From NCBI GenBank assembly GCA_018715595.1, contig DVLI01000019.1, positions 62,001 through 126,000 on the forward strand: a DNA stretch of 64,000 nucleotides, given 5' to 3'. Under the pieces are notes generated by a model. It was not told where the DNA came from. It made no database searches and saw only the letters and a program-made list of their open reading frames with translations. The position numbers were made by a program, and so were the translations under genes. This document shows, one piece after another, positions 1-7,491 of the stretch. Position 1 is the stretch's first letter. The number at the start of each line of letters is the position of its first letter. This DNA comes from Candidatus Caccoplasma merdavium. Lineage in GTDB: Bacteria; Bacteroidota; Bacteroidia; Bacteroidales; UBA11471.

Positions 1-421
1 CATCATCGATCTGGAACTGCACTAAGCTCAGGCAGGGGGCTTGGTTGCTTTCCGCACCGGTGGCGCCCAGAAAGAGGACGTAGTTCTTGCTGTTGCGTTT
101 TTCCCGGTTTATCCGTTCGATAAGCGGTGGGAGCTTTTCCAAATAGGTGGGGTAACTGTTCACCAATACGGGGCCGCAATAATCCCACCAGTTGATACCG
201 GCATCGCGGTATTTCTCCACGGTGCGCTCGCCTTGCATGAAGAGGTCGAGTTCGTTCCGCAGTTTTTTGCGGGCGATGTTGTGCCCCTCGAAAATGTCGA
301 GTAGGTCGGCGGGTGTAAGGTGTAACCTCTCGTTGAGCAGGTAGATGATTTCGCCTTTTTTGTTCCTTTGCCGTTTTCCCGTTTCGATGATGCGGGTCAG
401 CATTTGATAATATTTGTTCAT
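1..421 (-). CDS. Thymidylate synthase-like protein, N-terminal part (runs off left edge)
   Basis: The ATG is at 421-419 and the frame stays open to the window edge, giving 140 residues that begin MNKYYQMLTRIIETGK. The layout resembles thymidylate synthase / deoxypyrimidine hydroxymethylase: an N-terminal helix, an LHL segment like the KKLHLKSI stretch of synthases, an NELDLFMQGE segment matching the family's HELLWFLKGD, INWWDY in place of the usual IWDEW, and near residue 131 APCLSLVQFQI, which matches APCHAFFQFYV around the catalytic cysteine. The Arg-Thr-Gly-Thr loop near residue 21 is not conserved, so the substrate may differ. It sits beyond the lysis genes, where Mu carries accessory and DNA-modification genes. 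The C-terminal half is not visible. Confidence 0.55.
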   Translation of the reverse strand, partial: MNKYYQMLTRIIETGKRQRNKKGEIIYLLNERLHLTPADLLDIFEGHNIARKKLRNELDLFMQGERTVEKYRDAGINWWDYCGPVLVNSYPTYLEKLPPLIERINREKRNSKNYVLFLGATGAESNQAPCLSLVQFQIDD

Positions 422-448
422 TCGATCGTTTTTTTCGGTTTATTGTTT

Positions 449-456
449 TACATTTG
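449..456 (+). promoter_or_regulatory. Bacteroidetes-type -7 box TACATTTG for the 461-604 RNA
   Basis: TACATTTG matches the Bacteroidetes TAnnTTTG element exactly. The -33 region is T-rich but has no clear TTTG. Predicted transcription would start about 5 nt downstream, at the first base of the long helix of the candidate RNA. Confidence 0.45.
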
Positions 457-460
457 TGTT

Positions 461-604
461 GCCAATCACATACGATGCGGAATTTCCGCACACACAAAAG
501 CGCCACAGCGCGGTCAGAAGGCATAAGCCCCCGACTGTGCGTTGTGGCGCATCTTTGTGTTAGTATGTGATTGGCGTCCTACTAACAGGTCGGGGGCTTT
601 TTTC
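461..604 (+). ncRNA. Candidate pseudoknotted small RNA of the prophage
   Basis: About 144 nt with no ORF of its own, on the strand opposite to its neighbours. Helices read directly from the sequence: P1, 461-473 with 563-575, 13 perfect pairs; P2, 476-480 with 486-490, a short hairpin; P3, 492-498 with 554-560 continued by 500-507 with 543-550, 15 pairs around a small internal loop. In the P3 apical loop, 525-535 is perfectly complementary over 11 bases to 589-599, downstream of P1. That is a pseudoknot, and it is followed at once by a U-tract (598-603). A promoter box precedes P1. No known RNA family was recognised. Confidence 0.6.
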
Positions 605-625
605 ATTTCCCCCGGATTTTCTTTA

Positions 626-1120
626 TTATCTTTTCAAAAAGAGACGGGCGGCCGCCCAAGCGACCGCACCGGCTATGAGTGCGAGCATGAGGTTGCCCAA
701 CCATAATCTCATTTGCGTGAACCACCCCATCGGTTTTTCGATAGGCACAGGCTGCGGCACCACCTTCTCCCGGTATATAATCGAATCTTTCGCTTGGACG
801 GACAGCTCTCGGGTAAGGGTGTCGGTGCGAGGCTTCGTTTCGAGCGTGTGGAAGAGCGAGCCGTCGGACAAGATGCGGGCATCGCTCATGGCGTAGTCGT
901 TTTCGAGATGAGACGAGCTGTCGGCCGTCGTCCGCTCGGCCGATTGTGGCGGAACTTCCATAAAGAAGGTATCGACCACTTGCACATAGCGCAACCGCTC
1001 TTCTATTCTTATACTATCCTTTCCCTCGACTACAACGACCTGCCTACCGGTGCGGCACGATGAGAATAGTAGCAGAGTAACGGAAAAGGTTATCAATGAG
1101 GCTATCTTGCTTTTGTTCAT
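626..1120 (-). CDS. Probable single-molecule spanin (u-spanin) lipoprotein
   Basis: A 164-residue protein with a lipoprotein signal peptide at the N-terminus (hydrophobic run, then FSSC with Cys22 as the lipidated residue) and one strongly hydrophobic helix at the extreme C-terminus (about 138-160, ending FLKR). A soluble, charged region lies between. A lipid anchor at one end and a transmembrane anchor at the other is the architecture of unimolecular spanins such as T1 gp11, which join outer and inner membranes in the last step of Gram-negative lysis. Its start codon overlaps the stop of the preceding lysis gene (ATGA), and holin and enzyme genes lie upstream. The function is inferred from architecture and context. 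Confidence 0.65.
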   Translation of the reverse strand: MNKSKIASLITFSVTLLLFSSCRTGRQVVVVEGKDSIRIEERLRYVQVVDTFFMEVPPQSAERTTADSSSHLENDYAMSDARILSDGSLFHTLETKPRTDTLTRELSVQAKDSIIYREKVVPQPVPIEKPMGWFTQMRLWLGNLMLALIAGAVAWAAARLFLKR

Positions 1121-1527
1121 ACGACCTCTATTTCTATGGTTTCACCACCGGCAAGAGCCGCCTTGCACAGCGCCACCAGCTTCTCCTCGTAGGGCGTCGA
1201 GTTGATAACCTTACCCTTCACCTTGTTTTCCCCCACTAATATGCACCCGGCAGAGTCCTCCGCCGTGTTGCCCCGGTGGATAAGCACACCCTCAAACATC
1301 GGCACATCGAGCAGCCGGGGAAGGTCGCGGCCAAACTTTGGAGAACGGTTCACGATAACTTTGTAGCGGCCTTCTGGGATAGCCGTCTCACCGGGCACCT
1401 TGGCCTCACCTCCGGCAAGGTCGCGCACCCGGTCTTCGAGGGTATCGCAGAACTTTTCTCCGTTTACAGACAAAGAGCCTATTGTATAGGTGTCTCCTTT
1501 GAATCTTCTAACAAGTCGTAACTTCAT
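1117..1527 (-). CDS. DUF5675-type protein, probable lysis enzyme
   Basis: A 136-residue protein with no signal peptide. The conserved core is IHRGNTAEDSAGCILVG around residues 84-100: a histidine, then about eleven residues later SAGC. This resembles the His...Ser-x-Gly-Cys arrangement of YkuD L,D-transpeptidase-type enzymes and is the hallmark of the DUF5675 family of phage proteins. The gene lies in a translationally coupled chain (ATGA overlaps at both ends) between the holin and spanin candidates, so a peptidoglycan-acting role is likely. No other endolysin is seen in the window. Enzyme activity is inference. Confidence 0.6.
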   Translation of the reverse strand: MKLRLVRRFKGDTYTIGSLSVNGEKFCDTLEDRVRDLAGGEAKVPGETAIPEGRYKVIVNRSPKFGRDLPRLLDVPMFEGVLIHRGNTAEDSAGCILVGENKVKGKVINSTPYEEKLVALCKAALAGGETIEIEVV

Positions 1528-2057
1528 TTCTTTTCCTCCTGGTTATTATTTGTAAATTCTTCATTCAACGTATCACCGTGCTCCCGCTCCACGCGCTCCA
1601 CGATTTTCTGCACGTTCTCGGGCAGCGCCCGCTTGAACTCAAAGCGGATAACGTGGTAGATAATGCGCAGCGCCTTGTTCGCCGGGTAGGCGTGTATGAG
1701 GTTACGGAAAGCATTCTGCACATACACATACATAAACACATACGTCAGCGACTTCATTGCGATGAGCGCCGCCGTGTCGTCGCCACAGTTCAACATGATG
1801 GAATATATCGTCTCCGAGATAATCAGGTAGAGCAGCAGCTCGGCCAGCGCGTTTTTGAATTTCTTGAATGAGAAATTCCGACACCGCACCACCGACACCC
1901 CGTCGGCCCGCATACCCGCCCACACGTTGAAGGCAAACATGATAACCAGCGCATAGACAAACCCTCGTGTCGGCGTCAGGAAGGCCAGCACGGGACTCAT
2001 GGCCGAGACGGCGATGATGCGCCACTGTTCCCAGTTGAATATCCGTTCCATCATCAC
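1524..2057 (-). CDS. Holin-like membrane protein
   Basis: A 177-residue protein with several hydrophobic segments in its first 120 residues (roughly 12-28, 32-50, 70-90, 95-115) and a long, charged cytoplasmic tail rich in Glu, Lys and Asn. This resembles the multi-helix holin-family proteins often found in Bacteroidales prophages. Its stop overlaps the next gene's start, and it opens the three-gene lysis cassette (holin, DUF5675 enzyme, spanin). Three consecutive Met codons begin the ORF, so the exact start is uncertain by a few residues. The role as holin is inferred from topology and position. Confidence 0.6.
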   Translation of the reverse strand: MMMERIFNWEQWRIIAVSAMSPVLAFLTPTRGFVYALVIMFAFNVWAGMRADGVSVVRCRNFSFKKFKNALAELLLYLIISETIYSIMLNCGDDTAALIAMKSLTYVFMYVYVQNAFRNLIHAYPANKALRIIYHVIRFEFKRALPENVQKIVERVEREHGDTLNEEFTNNNQEEKK

Positions 2058-2063
2058 CCTCTC

Positions 2064-2609
2064 CTATACAAAGTCATACCAGTACACCGTACCGGCGTCG
2101 CACTTCAAGTTCAACGAATGGCGATATCGGTCGCGGCGGTAGCGCCACAACCACAGGCGGGGAATCACACAGTCGGCACCGCCATGCAGGTTCTTCTCTT
2201 TCAATCGCTCCGGCCCATGCGGGTTGAAGGTGGTGTTCCAATCCCTCTTGTCGCTCACATAGATACAGTGCGGATGTTCGGGGGTGAGAAACATCGCTTT
2301 CAGACGGTCGAGGTCGTCGGCCTTCACACGGTGGCTGCCCAACCGGTTTTCAAGCACCACCCGGTAGTAGCAGCCGGAGGCTTCGAGGCGCGACACCACG
2401 GCCTGCACATCGGCCTTGAACTCTACCAGCCCGTGGCACGGCACCAGGTTCCCGACACGGTCGAAGCGCACACGCAGGTCAAACACCCGCGCCCCGTTCT
2501 CCATCTGCTGCCAGAGGGTCGCCCGTTGGCACCGGGCAAACGGCAGGAATATCCACCCCCACCATCGTTTCGGTTTATAGCCCGTAAAGCTGTTGTGTGA
2601 ACCGTACAT
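2064..2609 (-). CDS. PI-PLC-like phosphodiesterase
   Basis: A 181-residue protein with the signature of the phosphatidylinositol-specific phospholipase C X-domain. GSHNSF near the N-terminus carries the first catalytic His; TLWQQMENGARVFDLRV is the family's QL..GvRyfDiR strand; PCHGLVEF carries the second catalytic His; VVLENR follows. The domain is short (typical X-domains are about 250-300 residues) and there is no signal peptide. It lies between the fibre genes and the holin. Bacteroidales make inositol-containing lipids, so a phage enzyme acting on them at lysis or entry is conceivable, but the substrate is unknown. Confidence 0.65.
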   Translation of the reverse strand: MYGSHNSFTGYKPKRWWGWIFLPFARCQRATLWQQMENGARVFDLRVRFDRVGNLVPCHGLVEFKADVQAVVSRLEASGCYYRVVLENRLGSHRVKADDLDRLKAMFLTPEHPHCIYVSDKRDWNTTFNPHGPERLKEKNLHGGADCVIPRLWLWRYRRDRYRHSLNLKCDAGTVYWYDFV

Positions 2610-2645
2610 ATTTCTGTGTTTTTATGATTTTACTTTCCGTAATAA

Positions 2646-3431
2646 CTAACTCCAAGGTATGCCGTCGAACGGGGCGGCTTCGTCGTAGTCGATGGCTGTG
2701 CGGTGTTTTATGCCACCGCTCCCCACATAGAGTTGCGTAAGACAATCGACATAGGTACTCCCGCTCTCGCCAAGCTCCGAGCGGTATTTCGTCTGGTAGA
2801 TCACCCCCTCCTGTCCGGGAGGCGCGCCGTCGGCCTCCGCCCGGTTATACCATATCACCACCGTGCCGTACTCTGCCTGCGGGTAGTTGTCGATGTTTAT
2901 CGCGTCCGACGCGTTCGCAAAGGCCATGCCGGTGTAGGAACTTTCCCCGTAAACCGCAGGAATGGCCGAAACAACCGAAACAGCAAAGCCCGTAACGGCC
3001 TTGGTCGTTTTCGTGCCGCCCTCGCCGAGGAAAACAAACGACGGGTAGTCATTCCCCGTGTTGCTCTCGAAATAGACATCGAACGAGGCATTCCCCGTCC
3101 GCACCAGCTTCACCCTCTCGTGCATCTCCGCACCGGTCGCTGAAATACAGACCGCCTTGCACGACTTCACCGCCTCCGTCTCATAACGCCATTTCAGCAT
3201 ATAATCGGCAAACCCCATAAGAGGAGACGAGATCGAAAAACGGACGATACCTTTTTCTGCGTTCCGGGCGATGGACAGGAACTTGTAATACCGCCCGTAC
3301 GCAGTCGCACGGACGTGCCGCAGCCCCGAAGAGCTCCATTTCTCACCCGTCTCCGGGTCCACCACCGCCTCCGAAATCGTCGCCGGGTAGATGGTGGAGC
3401 CGTTTTCTTTCAATTTCTTTATTCGTGCCAT
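2646..3431 (-). CDS. Second tail fibre/adhesin-like protein sharing an N-terminal module with its neighbour
   Basis: A 261-residue protein opening with MARIKKLKENGSTIYPAT, nearly identical to the first ~24 residues of the next gene upstream. After that the two are unrelated, which points to a shared attachment module with exchangeable distal parts. The rest is rich in Gly, Ser, Thr and aromatic residues without a recognised domain; it could form a receptor-binding or decoration protein. The gene is 11 bp downstream of its paralogue and 36 bp upstream of the PLC-like gene. Functional call by context only. Confidence 0.5.
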   Translation of the reverse strand: MARIKKLKENGSTIYPATISEAVVDPETGEKWSSSGLRHVRATAYGRYYKFLSIARNAEKGIVRFSISSPLMGFADYMLKWRYETEAVKSCKAVCISATGAEMHERVKLVRTGNASFDVYFESNTGNDYPSFVFLGEGGTKTTKAVTGFAVSVVSAIPAVYGESSYTGMAFANASDAINIDNYPQAEYGTVVIWYNRAEADGAPPGQEGVIYQTKYRSELGESGSTYVDCLTQLYVGSGGIKHRTAIDYDEAAPFDGIPWS

Positions 3432-3442
3432 AATTTACGAGG

Positions 3443-4558
3443 TTAGAGGGTTATTTCTTTATAGTCGGTAACATCGGTAACGGCCGAGGCTTTCAGGTAG
3501 GTCGTGGATATATTATTCCCAGCCGAGTCGTTTGTAGCTTTTTGAGAGTTTGTTACTGTAACGGATCCATCACCACCCACTGTTATATGATTACCACTCT
3601 TTACCCCTCCCAGCTTCGAAGAAGTGGCAACGGGGAGGCTGTAATTATTTGCGTTTGTTTCGATACCGTTGAGTTTGTCCTTGTCGGAGGCCGACATTAA
3701 GCCGGATACAGACGTTGTTGCGGCAGAGGCAATGAAATTGCTTGTATATACCCACGAACCTGTATCATCATCGGCATATATATAATAAAGGCGGCGGTTT
3801 GAGGCCACAAATATACAGGCCACACTTCCCGTCGTCGGGTCTTCAACAACAGAAATAGGAGCGTACCCATATTCGTCTTTCGCTATGTGTAATAGCCCGT
3901 CGCCAACGCTGATGCCACTCATAAACCCGTTGAGATTCTGCAACGTATCTCCCGAAAGAGTGTATTCGTGAACACGTATTCCGGCAAGGCCTTTTGAGAG
4001 TAGTGTCTGCAAGGAGACATTCGACATATCCGTTTTGGCCAGAGAACTGAGGGTCACTCCCGAATCCTTAGCCGTTTTATTGCTTCCGGCCGAAGTCAGC
4101 ACACGGTCCGCAGCCACGGCATTCGACGACATCGTTACGGCATTGGCCGTCCCCTGCTGTACCTTCCCGTCGGCATAACTCTTCGCCGCGGCAAGCGTGT
4201 CGGCCAGCAGCCCCGTGAGCGACTCCGTGTCGGTGATGCCCGCCAGGAACGACTCTATCTCCTTCCAGCTGTCGATGACACCCGCCGACGCCCCCGCATC
4301 ATTCAGGAACGCGTTTACCTTGTCGACGAACCCGTTCAGCTCCGACAGGTACATGTCCAGCGACACGCCCTCGCCCAGCGATGACTGCAGGTCGCCCATC
4401 GCCAAGTCAAGATGCTCGCGGTCACCGTTCGACAGCACCCCGAGCAATTGGTCCATGAACGACGCCAGCGTGAAGCCGTTCACGTCCACCACCGCCTCCG
4501 GTATCGTCGCCGGATAGACGGTACTCCCGTTCTCTTTCAGTTTCTTGATTTTTGCCAT
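3443..4558 (-). CDS. Tail fibre-like protein with shared N-terminal module
   Basis: A 371-residue protein starting MAKIKKLKENGSTVYPAT. The N-terminal half is helical and low in hydrophobics (residues ~30-130). The C-terminal half contains repeated short segments such as TTSVSGLMSASDKDKLNGIE and SKLGGVKSGNHITVGGDGSV, common in trimeric phage fibres and pyocin-like fibres of gut bacteria. It ends in DYKEITL; the gene before it ends in DYKEI, a second sign of module shuffling. It lies downstream of the collar protein in the tail operon. Specific receptor unknown. Confidence 0.65.
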   Translation of the reverse strand: MAKIKKLKENGSTVYPATIPEAVVDVNGFTLASFMDQLLGVLSNGDREHLDLAMGDLQSSLGEGVSLDMYLSELNGFVDKVNAFLNDAGASAGVIDSWKEIESFLAGITDTESLTGLLADTLAAAKSYADGKVQQGTANAVTMSSNAVAADRVLTSAGSNKTAKDSGVTLSSLAKTDMSNVSLQTLLSKGLAGIRVHEYTLSGDTLQNLNGFMSGISVGDGLLHIAKDEYGYAPISVVEDPTTGSVACIFVASNRRLYYIYADDDTGSWVYTSNFIASAATTSVSGLMSASDKDKLNGIETNANNYSLPVATSSKLGGVKSGNHITVGGDGSVTVTNSQKATNDSAGNNISTTYLKASAVTDVTDYKEITL

Positions 4559-4590
4559 GATTCATTCGTTTTTTTTGTGAGACATTCAGT

Positions 4591-5172
4591 TTATATCTCT
4601 TTATAATCCTTTCCGTCCGTGTAGTCCGCCGACATGATGAACTCCGAGAGCCGGTAAGCCCGCTGCCGTATGAGCTTGAATGCATCGGGCTGTGTTTCGA
4701 GGGTCATTTCATGGAAACGGCCGTCGGCCCCGGTAAAAGAGAGCACGAAGAGCAGACCGTTTTCATTTGATACCGAGGCGGTTGAGCACCCACCCGCACC
4801 GATGACGAAAAGACTCTTTCCCTGACCCGTAACCTTGCCCAATATCCTTTCTATCACGGACATGGGAGTCAGGAAAAATACCTCGCCATCATCACCGTAA
4901 TGTTCCACTTCAATGATTTCCGGTTGCAGTTCTCCGGTTGCGATTTCGAGGTCGCCGATACGGCCGGCTTCTTGCTCCTGCTGTTTTTTTATCAATTCCA
5001 CAGTCGCAGTATCGGCCTTTCTGTTGAGCGTATCCGTCAGCCCTTCGACCGAGGCCGCCGGTATCTTGTCGTCCTTGTGGAAAAACGAGTCGATCCACGC
5101 GGCGAACTGTCCGGCCGTAGGATAAGCCCCCCGGCTGAACCATTTTTTCAATGTCTCCCTTGTTGTTGCCAT
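4591..5172 (-). CDS. Phage tail-fibre-region protein, unknown
   Basis: A 193-residue protein; start chosen at MATTRETLKKWF because it falls directly after the upstream stop and earlier in-frame codons overlap that gene. The first 40 residues (FSRGAYPTAGQFAAWIDSFFHKDDKIP) form a motif often seen at the start of fibre proteins in Bacteroides phages. A helical segment follows (residues ~45-80), then a beta-rich domain. The C-terminus, DGKDYKEI, is shared with the end of the 3443-4558 protein. Probably a structural protein of the fibre/baseplate complex. Confidence 0.5.
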   Translation of the reverse strand: MATTRETLKKWFSRGAYPTAGQFAAWIDSFFHKDDKIPAASVEGLTDTLNRKADTATVELIKKQQEQEAGRIGDLEIATGELQPEIIEVEHYGDDGEVFFLTPMSVIERILGKVTGQGKSLFVIGAGGCSTASVSNENGLLFVLSFTGADGRFHEMTLETQPDAFKLIRQRAYRLSEFIMSADYTDGKDYKEI

Positions 5173-5173
5173 T

Positions 5174-6157
5174 CTATCGTGCTTTGATGATGTAGGTAAG
5201 CGTGTAGTAAGGCGGCCGGTTTTCGTGCGACTTCGAGGCGTTCCTACCGCCGGCGTTCTCCGTCTCTTTGGCGGCATCTTTTACCCCCGAGTGTCCCCGG
5301 CAGATGCGGGTAACATCACTGTCCGACGAGGAATTTCCGAAGCTCTGCCAGCGGAACGTGTGCGTATGCAAAGGCAGCCCCGACTCTTCGGCCGTGAGGG
5401 TTACGTTTTTCTTTCCGCCGGCAGCCCCCAAAGCGTCATAGTCATCATCGGAGTCGCTGCGACCCACGACGAACCGCCCGCGCAGGTCGGGCACCCGGAA
5501 ATAGCCGGCAGTCGTGGTATAAGCCTCGTCATTTGCCGACATGGCCCGGTTGAAGGCCGCACCGATGGCCGCATAGAGTTCCGGATAATCCTTTTGGGCG
5601 TATTGCGCCCCGTTGCAGAGAAGCCAGCCGTCCGGGACGTTCTCCCCGGCAAAGAGCTGTACAGATCCCACCGGTTGGGGCTGTATCTTTTGGAAGGCTG
5701 TTTCCAGTTCCGACAGTTCCGCCCGCAACTCCGGCAGGGTATCTGCCTCGTGGAAATCTTCCCATTTGAAATTTTCCCCGCCGATGCCCGGCGAGAGGCA
5801 GCGCACGGTGTAGGCCCGGGGGAAGTCCACGCCTCCCGACGACACAGAGACCGCCGAAGCGTTGAGGTACATGCCCGATGCCACCGCACCGCCCTCAAAA
5901 TAAAGGACCTCCCCGTCGGGGAACTCTTTCGTGCGAATAAACACATAACCCGGAGCTCGTCTCGTGCCCTCTTCTTGGAGTTCGCACCCCCGGAGCACGG
6001 CCTTGTCACCGGCGAGGTTGCCGATAATCTGCACGAGGCTGATGTTCTCCTCCATCGAGGCGAAAGTCTCCGCATCGACGGGGAAATACTGCTCGGCCTG
6101 TGTCGTAAAATTGCCAATCGTTCGTTTCATCATATATTGTTTTACAGATTCTTTCAA
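5174..6157 (-). CDS. Tail collar-domain fibre protein
   Basis: A 327-residue protein. Residues ~165-230 carry the phage tail collar signature: VGSVQLFAGENVPDGWLLCNG, then PELYAAIGAAFN and FRVPDLRGRFVVG. This is followed by LPLHTHTFRW and ends HENRPPYYTLTYIIKA, the usual closing motif of the family. The N-terminal ~140 residues are a separate domain that probably attaches to the baseplate. It opens the fibre group, just after the baseplate genes, with a 4 bp overlap at its own start. Role: part of the tail fibre or its connector. Confidence 0.8.
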   Translation of the reverse strand: MKESVKQYMMKRTIGNFTTQAEQYFPVDAETFASMEENISLVQIIGNLAGDKAVLRGCELQEEGTRRAPGYVFIRTKEFPDGEVLYFEGGAVASGMYLNASAVSVSSGGVDFPRAYTVRCLSPGIGGENFKWEDFHEADTLPELRAELSELETAFQKIQPQPVGSVQLFAGENVPDGWLLCNGAQYAQKDYPELYAAIGAAFNRAMSANDEAYTTTAGYFRVPDLRGRFVVGRSDSDDDYDALGAAGGKKNVTLTAEESGLPLHTHTFRWQSFGNSSSDSDVTRICRGHSGVKDAAKETENAGGRNASKSHENRPPYYTLTYIIKAR

Positions 6158-6648
6158 TTCCCATATAGAACGGCATACCGCATCGAGGCCAGCCGGTAGG
6201 TGTCGACCACGCCCGAAAGGCGGCTTTCGTCGATGTTCCCGCGTAAGGCGGCGGGAATCCCCACGATGAAGTCTACCGCACCGGCTCCCGTGAATCCGCG
6301 GCGGTAGATTTTAACCCCCGCCGAATCCGCCCGCAGGGGCAGCTTCAACGGCCGCCGGGCCACACGCCGATAAACCACCGTCCCGAAGTCGGTCTTGTCG
6401 CTGTCGGAGATGGTGATGCGGCGCAGTTCCGGGTCGAACTCGTCGTTGAGCACCGCCCGCAGGTAACAGACCTGCCCGTTATGCCGCAGTCGGTAACCGG
6501 TGCGCTGCCTGTATTGCATGAAGCGCACATGCAGGTGGCTCACCGGCGTAACCAACGCAAAGGCAAACGCGCCGAACAACGGCCTCCGCCAGAAAGTCGG
6601 CAGCAACAGCAGTGCCAGCCGGCGGAAATTCACATCGTATTTACCCAT
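6154..6648 (-). CDS. Baseplate-region protein at the gp48 position, unknown
   Basis: A 164-residue, Arg-rich protein with no recognised motif. Its place between the baseplate J-like protein and the first fibre gene is that of Mu gp48 / P2 gpI, which links the baseplate wedge to the fibres. Its first codons overlap the end of the J-like gene and its end overlaps the start of the next gene, so the three are coupled. The segment YRQRTGYRLRHNGQVCYLRAVLNDEF looks like a small beta domain. Function is inferred from position. Confidence 0.5.
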   Translation of the reverse strand: MGKYDVNFRRLALLLLPTFWRRPLFGAFAFALVTPVSHLHVRFMQYRQRTGYRLRHNGQVCYLRAVLNDEFDPELRRITISDSDKTDFGTVVYRRVARRPLKLPLRADSAGVKIYRRGFTGAGAVDFIVGIPAALRGNIDESRLSGVVDTYRLASMRYAVLYGN

Positions 6649-7471
6649 TGTTGTAGACTTTCAGGTTCAACGTCAGCGTGTCCACCCGGAAATAGCCCGC
6701 ATCGGGGACATACCGGGCATTGATGGCCGCCCCGTCCGTGGTGGAAGCGCCGACAAACTCGACCACCTTCACCCCCTCGACCCCTTGCAGGGCGTCGACA
6801 AGCGCCATGTTGGTATATTCGCCGTTGAAGGGCAGGTTCTCGATATACGACTTGATCGCCGCCTCGCAATCGGTTTTCACCGTCTCGGGGGCCAGCATAG
6901 CATCGTAATAGATGTCGACCTCACAGCTAAACGGGTCTCCCTCCTTGTTTACCACATTGATGCGCACGCCAGCATCTTTTATCTCGGCAAAGTAAGCTTC
7001 CAATTGCTGCACCGTCTCTTCATCGAGCGGAGCGCGACGGCCGTCCGATTCGCCGGCAACTTTGACTGTCAGTATCGAAGTCTCGCGGCTCTCCACCGCT
7101 ACGGCATGCTTCACTACCCGGGTGGCGGCTATCTCTTCCTCACTCATCGTCGAGGTGTCGTATTCGTCGCTGTCGGGCAGGAGCACCTTGCCCTTCATAA
7201 ACCGCAGCGCCTTGTCGCGGTACCACTTCGGGCGGTGCGGCAATATCTCGTCGATGCGGCTGTCCACATCGGCTGTGTGCGCGTCGAAAAGGCATTCCAA
7301 TACCCATACGGCACATGCCACAACATAAAACAACACGTTCTCAACGCTTACCTTACTGAAACGTTCCGTAAAGTTGTCGCCCGGCGTGAACTCGTAAGCC
7401 GAAGCCGCCGCCTCGTTGCGCATGAAATCCGCGGCAAGGCTTTCTTTTATTTCTGTAACAGTTCGTGCCAT
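6641..7471 (-). CDS. Baseplate J-like protein (Mu gp47 type)
   Basis: A 276-residue protein, shorter than Mu gp47. The start at MARTVTEIKESL is chosen because AGGAGG lies just upstream; an earlier in-frame ATG at 7495 overlaps the LysM gene. The N-terminal VENVLFYVVACAVWVLECLFDAH helix and the DEETVQQLEAYFAEIKDAGVRINV plus C-terminal VEGVKVVEF segments fit the wedge protein family. It sits between the LysM protein and the gp48-position gene, the expected place for the wedge component of a contractile-tail baseplate. Confidence 0.7.
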   Translation of the reverse strand: MARTVTEIKESLAADFMRNEAAASAYEFTPGDNFTERFSKVSVENVLFYVVACAVWVLECLFDAHTADVDSRIDEILPHRPKWYRDKALRFMKGKVLLPDSDEYDTSTMSEEEIAATRVVKHAVAVESRETSILTVKVAGESDGRRAPLDEETVQQLEAYFAEIKDAGVRINVVNKEGDPFSCEVDIYYDAMLAPETVKTDCEAAIKSYIENLPFNGEYTNMALVDALQGVEGVKVVEFVGASTTDGAAINARYVPDAGYFRVDTLTLNLKVYNNG

Positions 7472-7491
7472 GATTCCCTCCTGTTTTTCGT

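Noticed and set aside
461-575. Invertible DNA segment bounded by the 13 bp inverted repeats
   Set aside because: Further nested helices and the pseudoknot are better explained by RNA. No invertase gene is seen in the window. Read mapping across both orientations would settle it.
461-604. Retron-like non-coding RNA (closing inverted repeats, short hairpin, long hairpin)
   Set aside because: The outline resembles an msr-msd, but no reverse transcriptase gene is adjacent or anywhere in the window and the apical-loop pseudoknot plus U-tract is not part of retron RNAs.
2646-6157. Diversity-generating retroelement target in the fibre genes
   Set aside because: No template repeat, reverse transcriptase or accessory gene could be found in the window, and no C-type-lectin end motif is seen. 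The left part of the phage is missing, so this remains untested.
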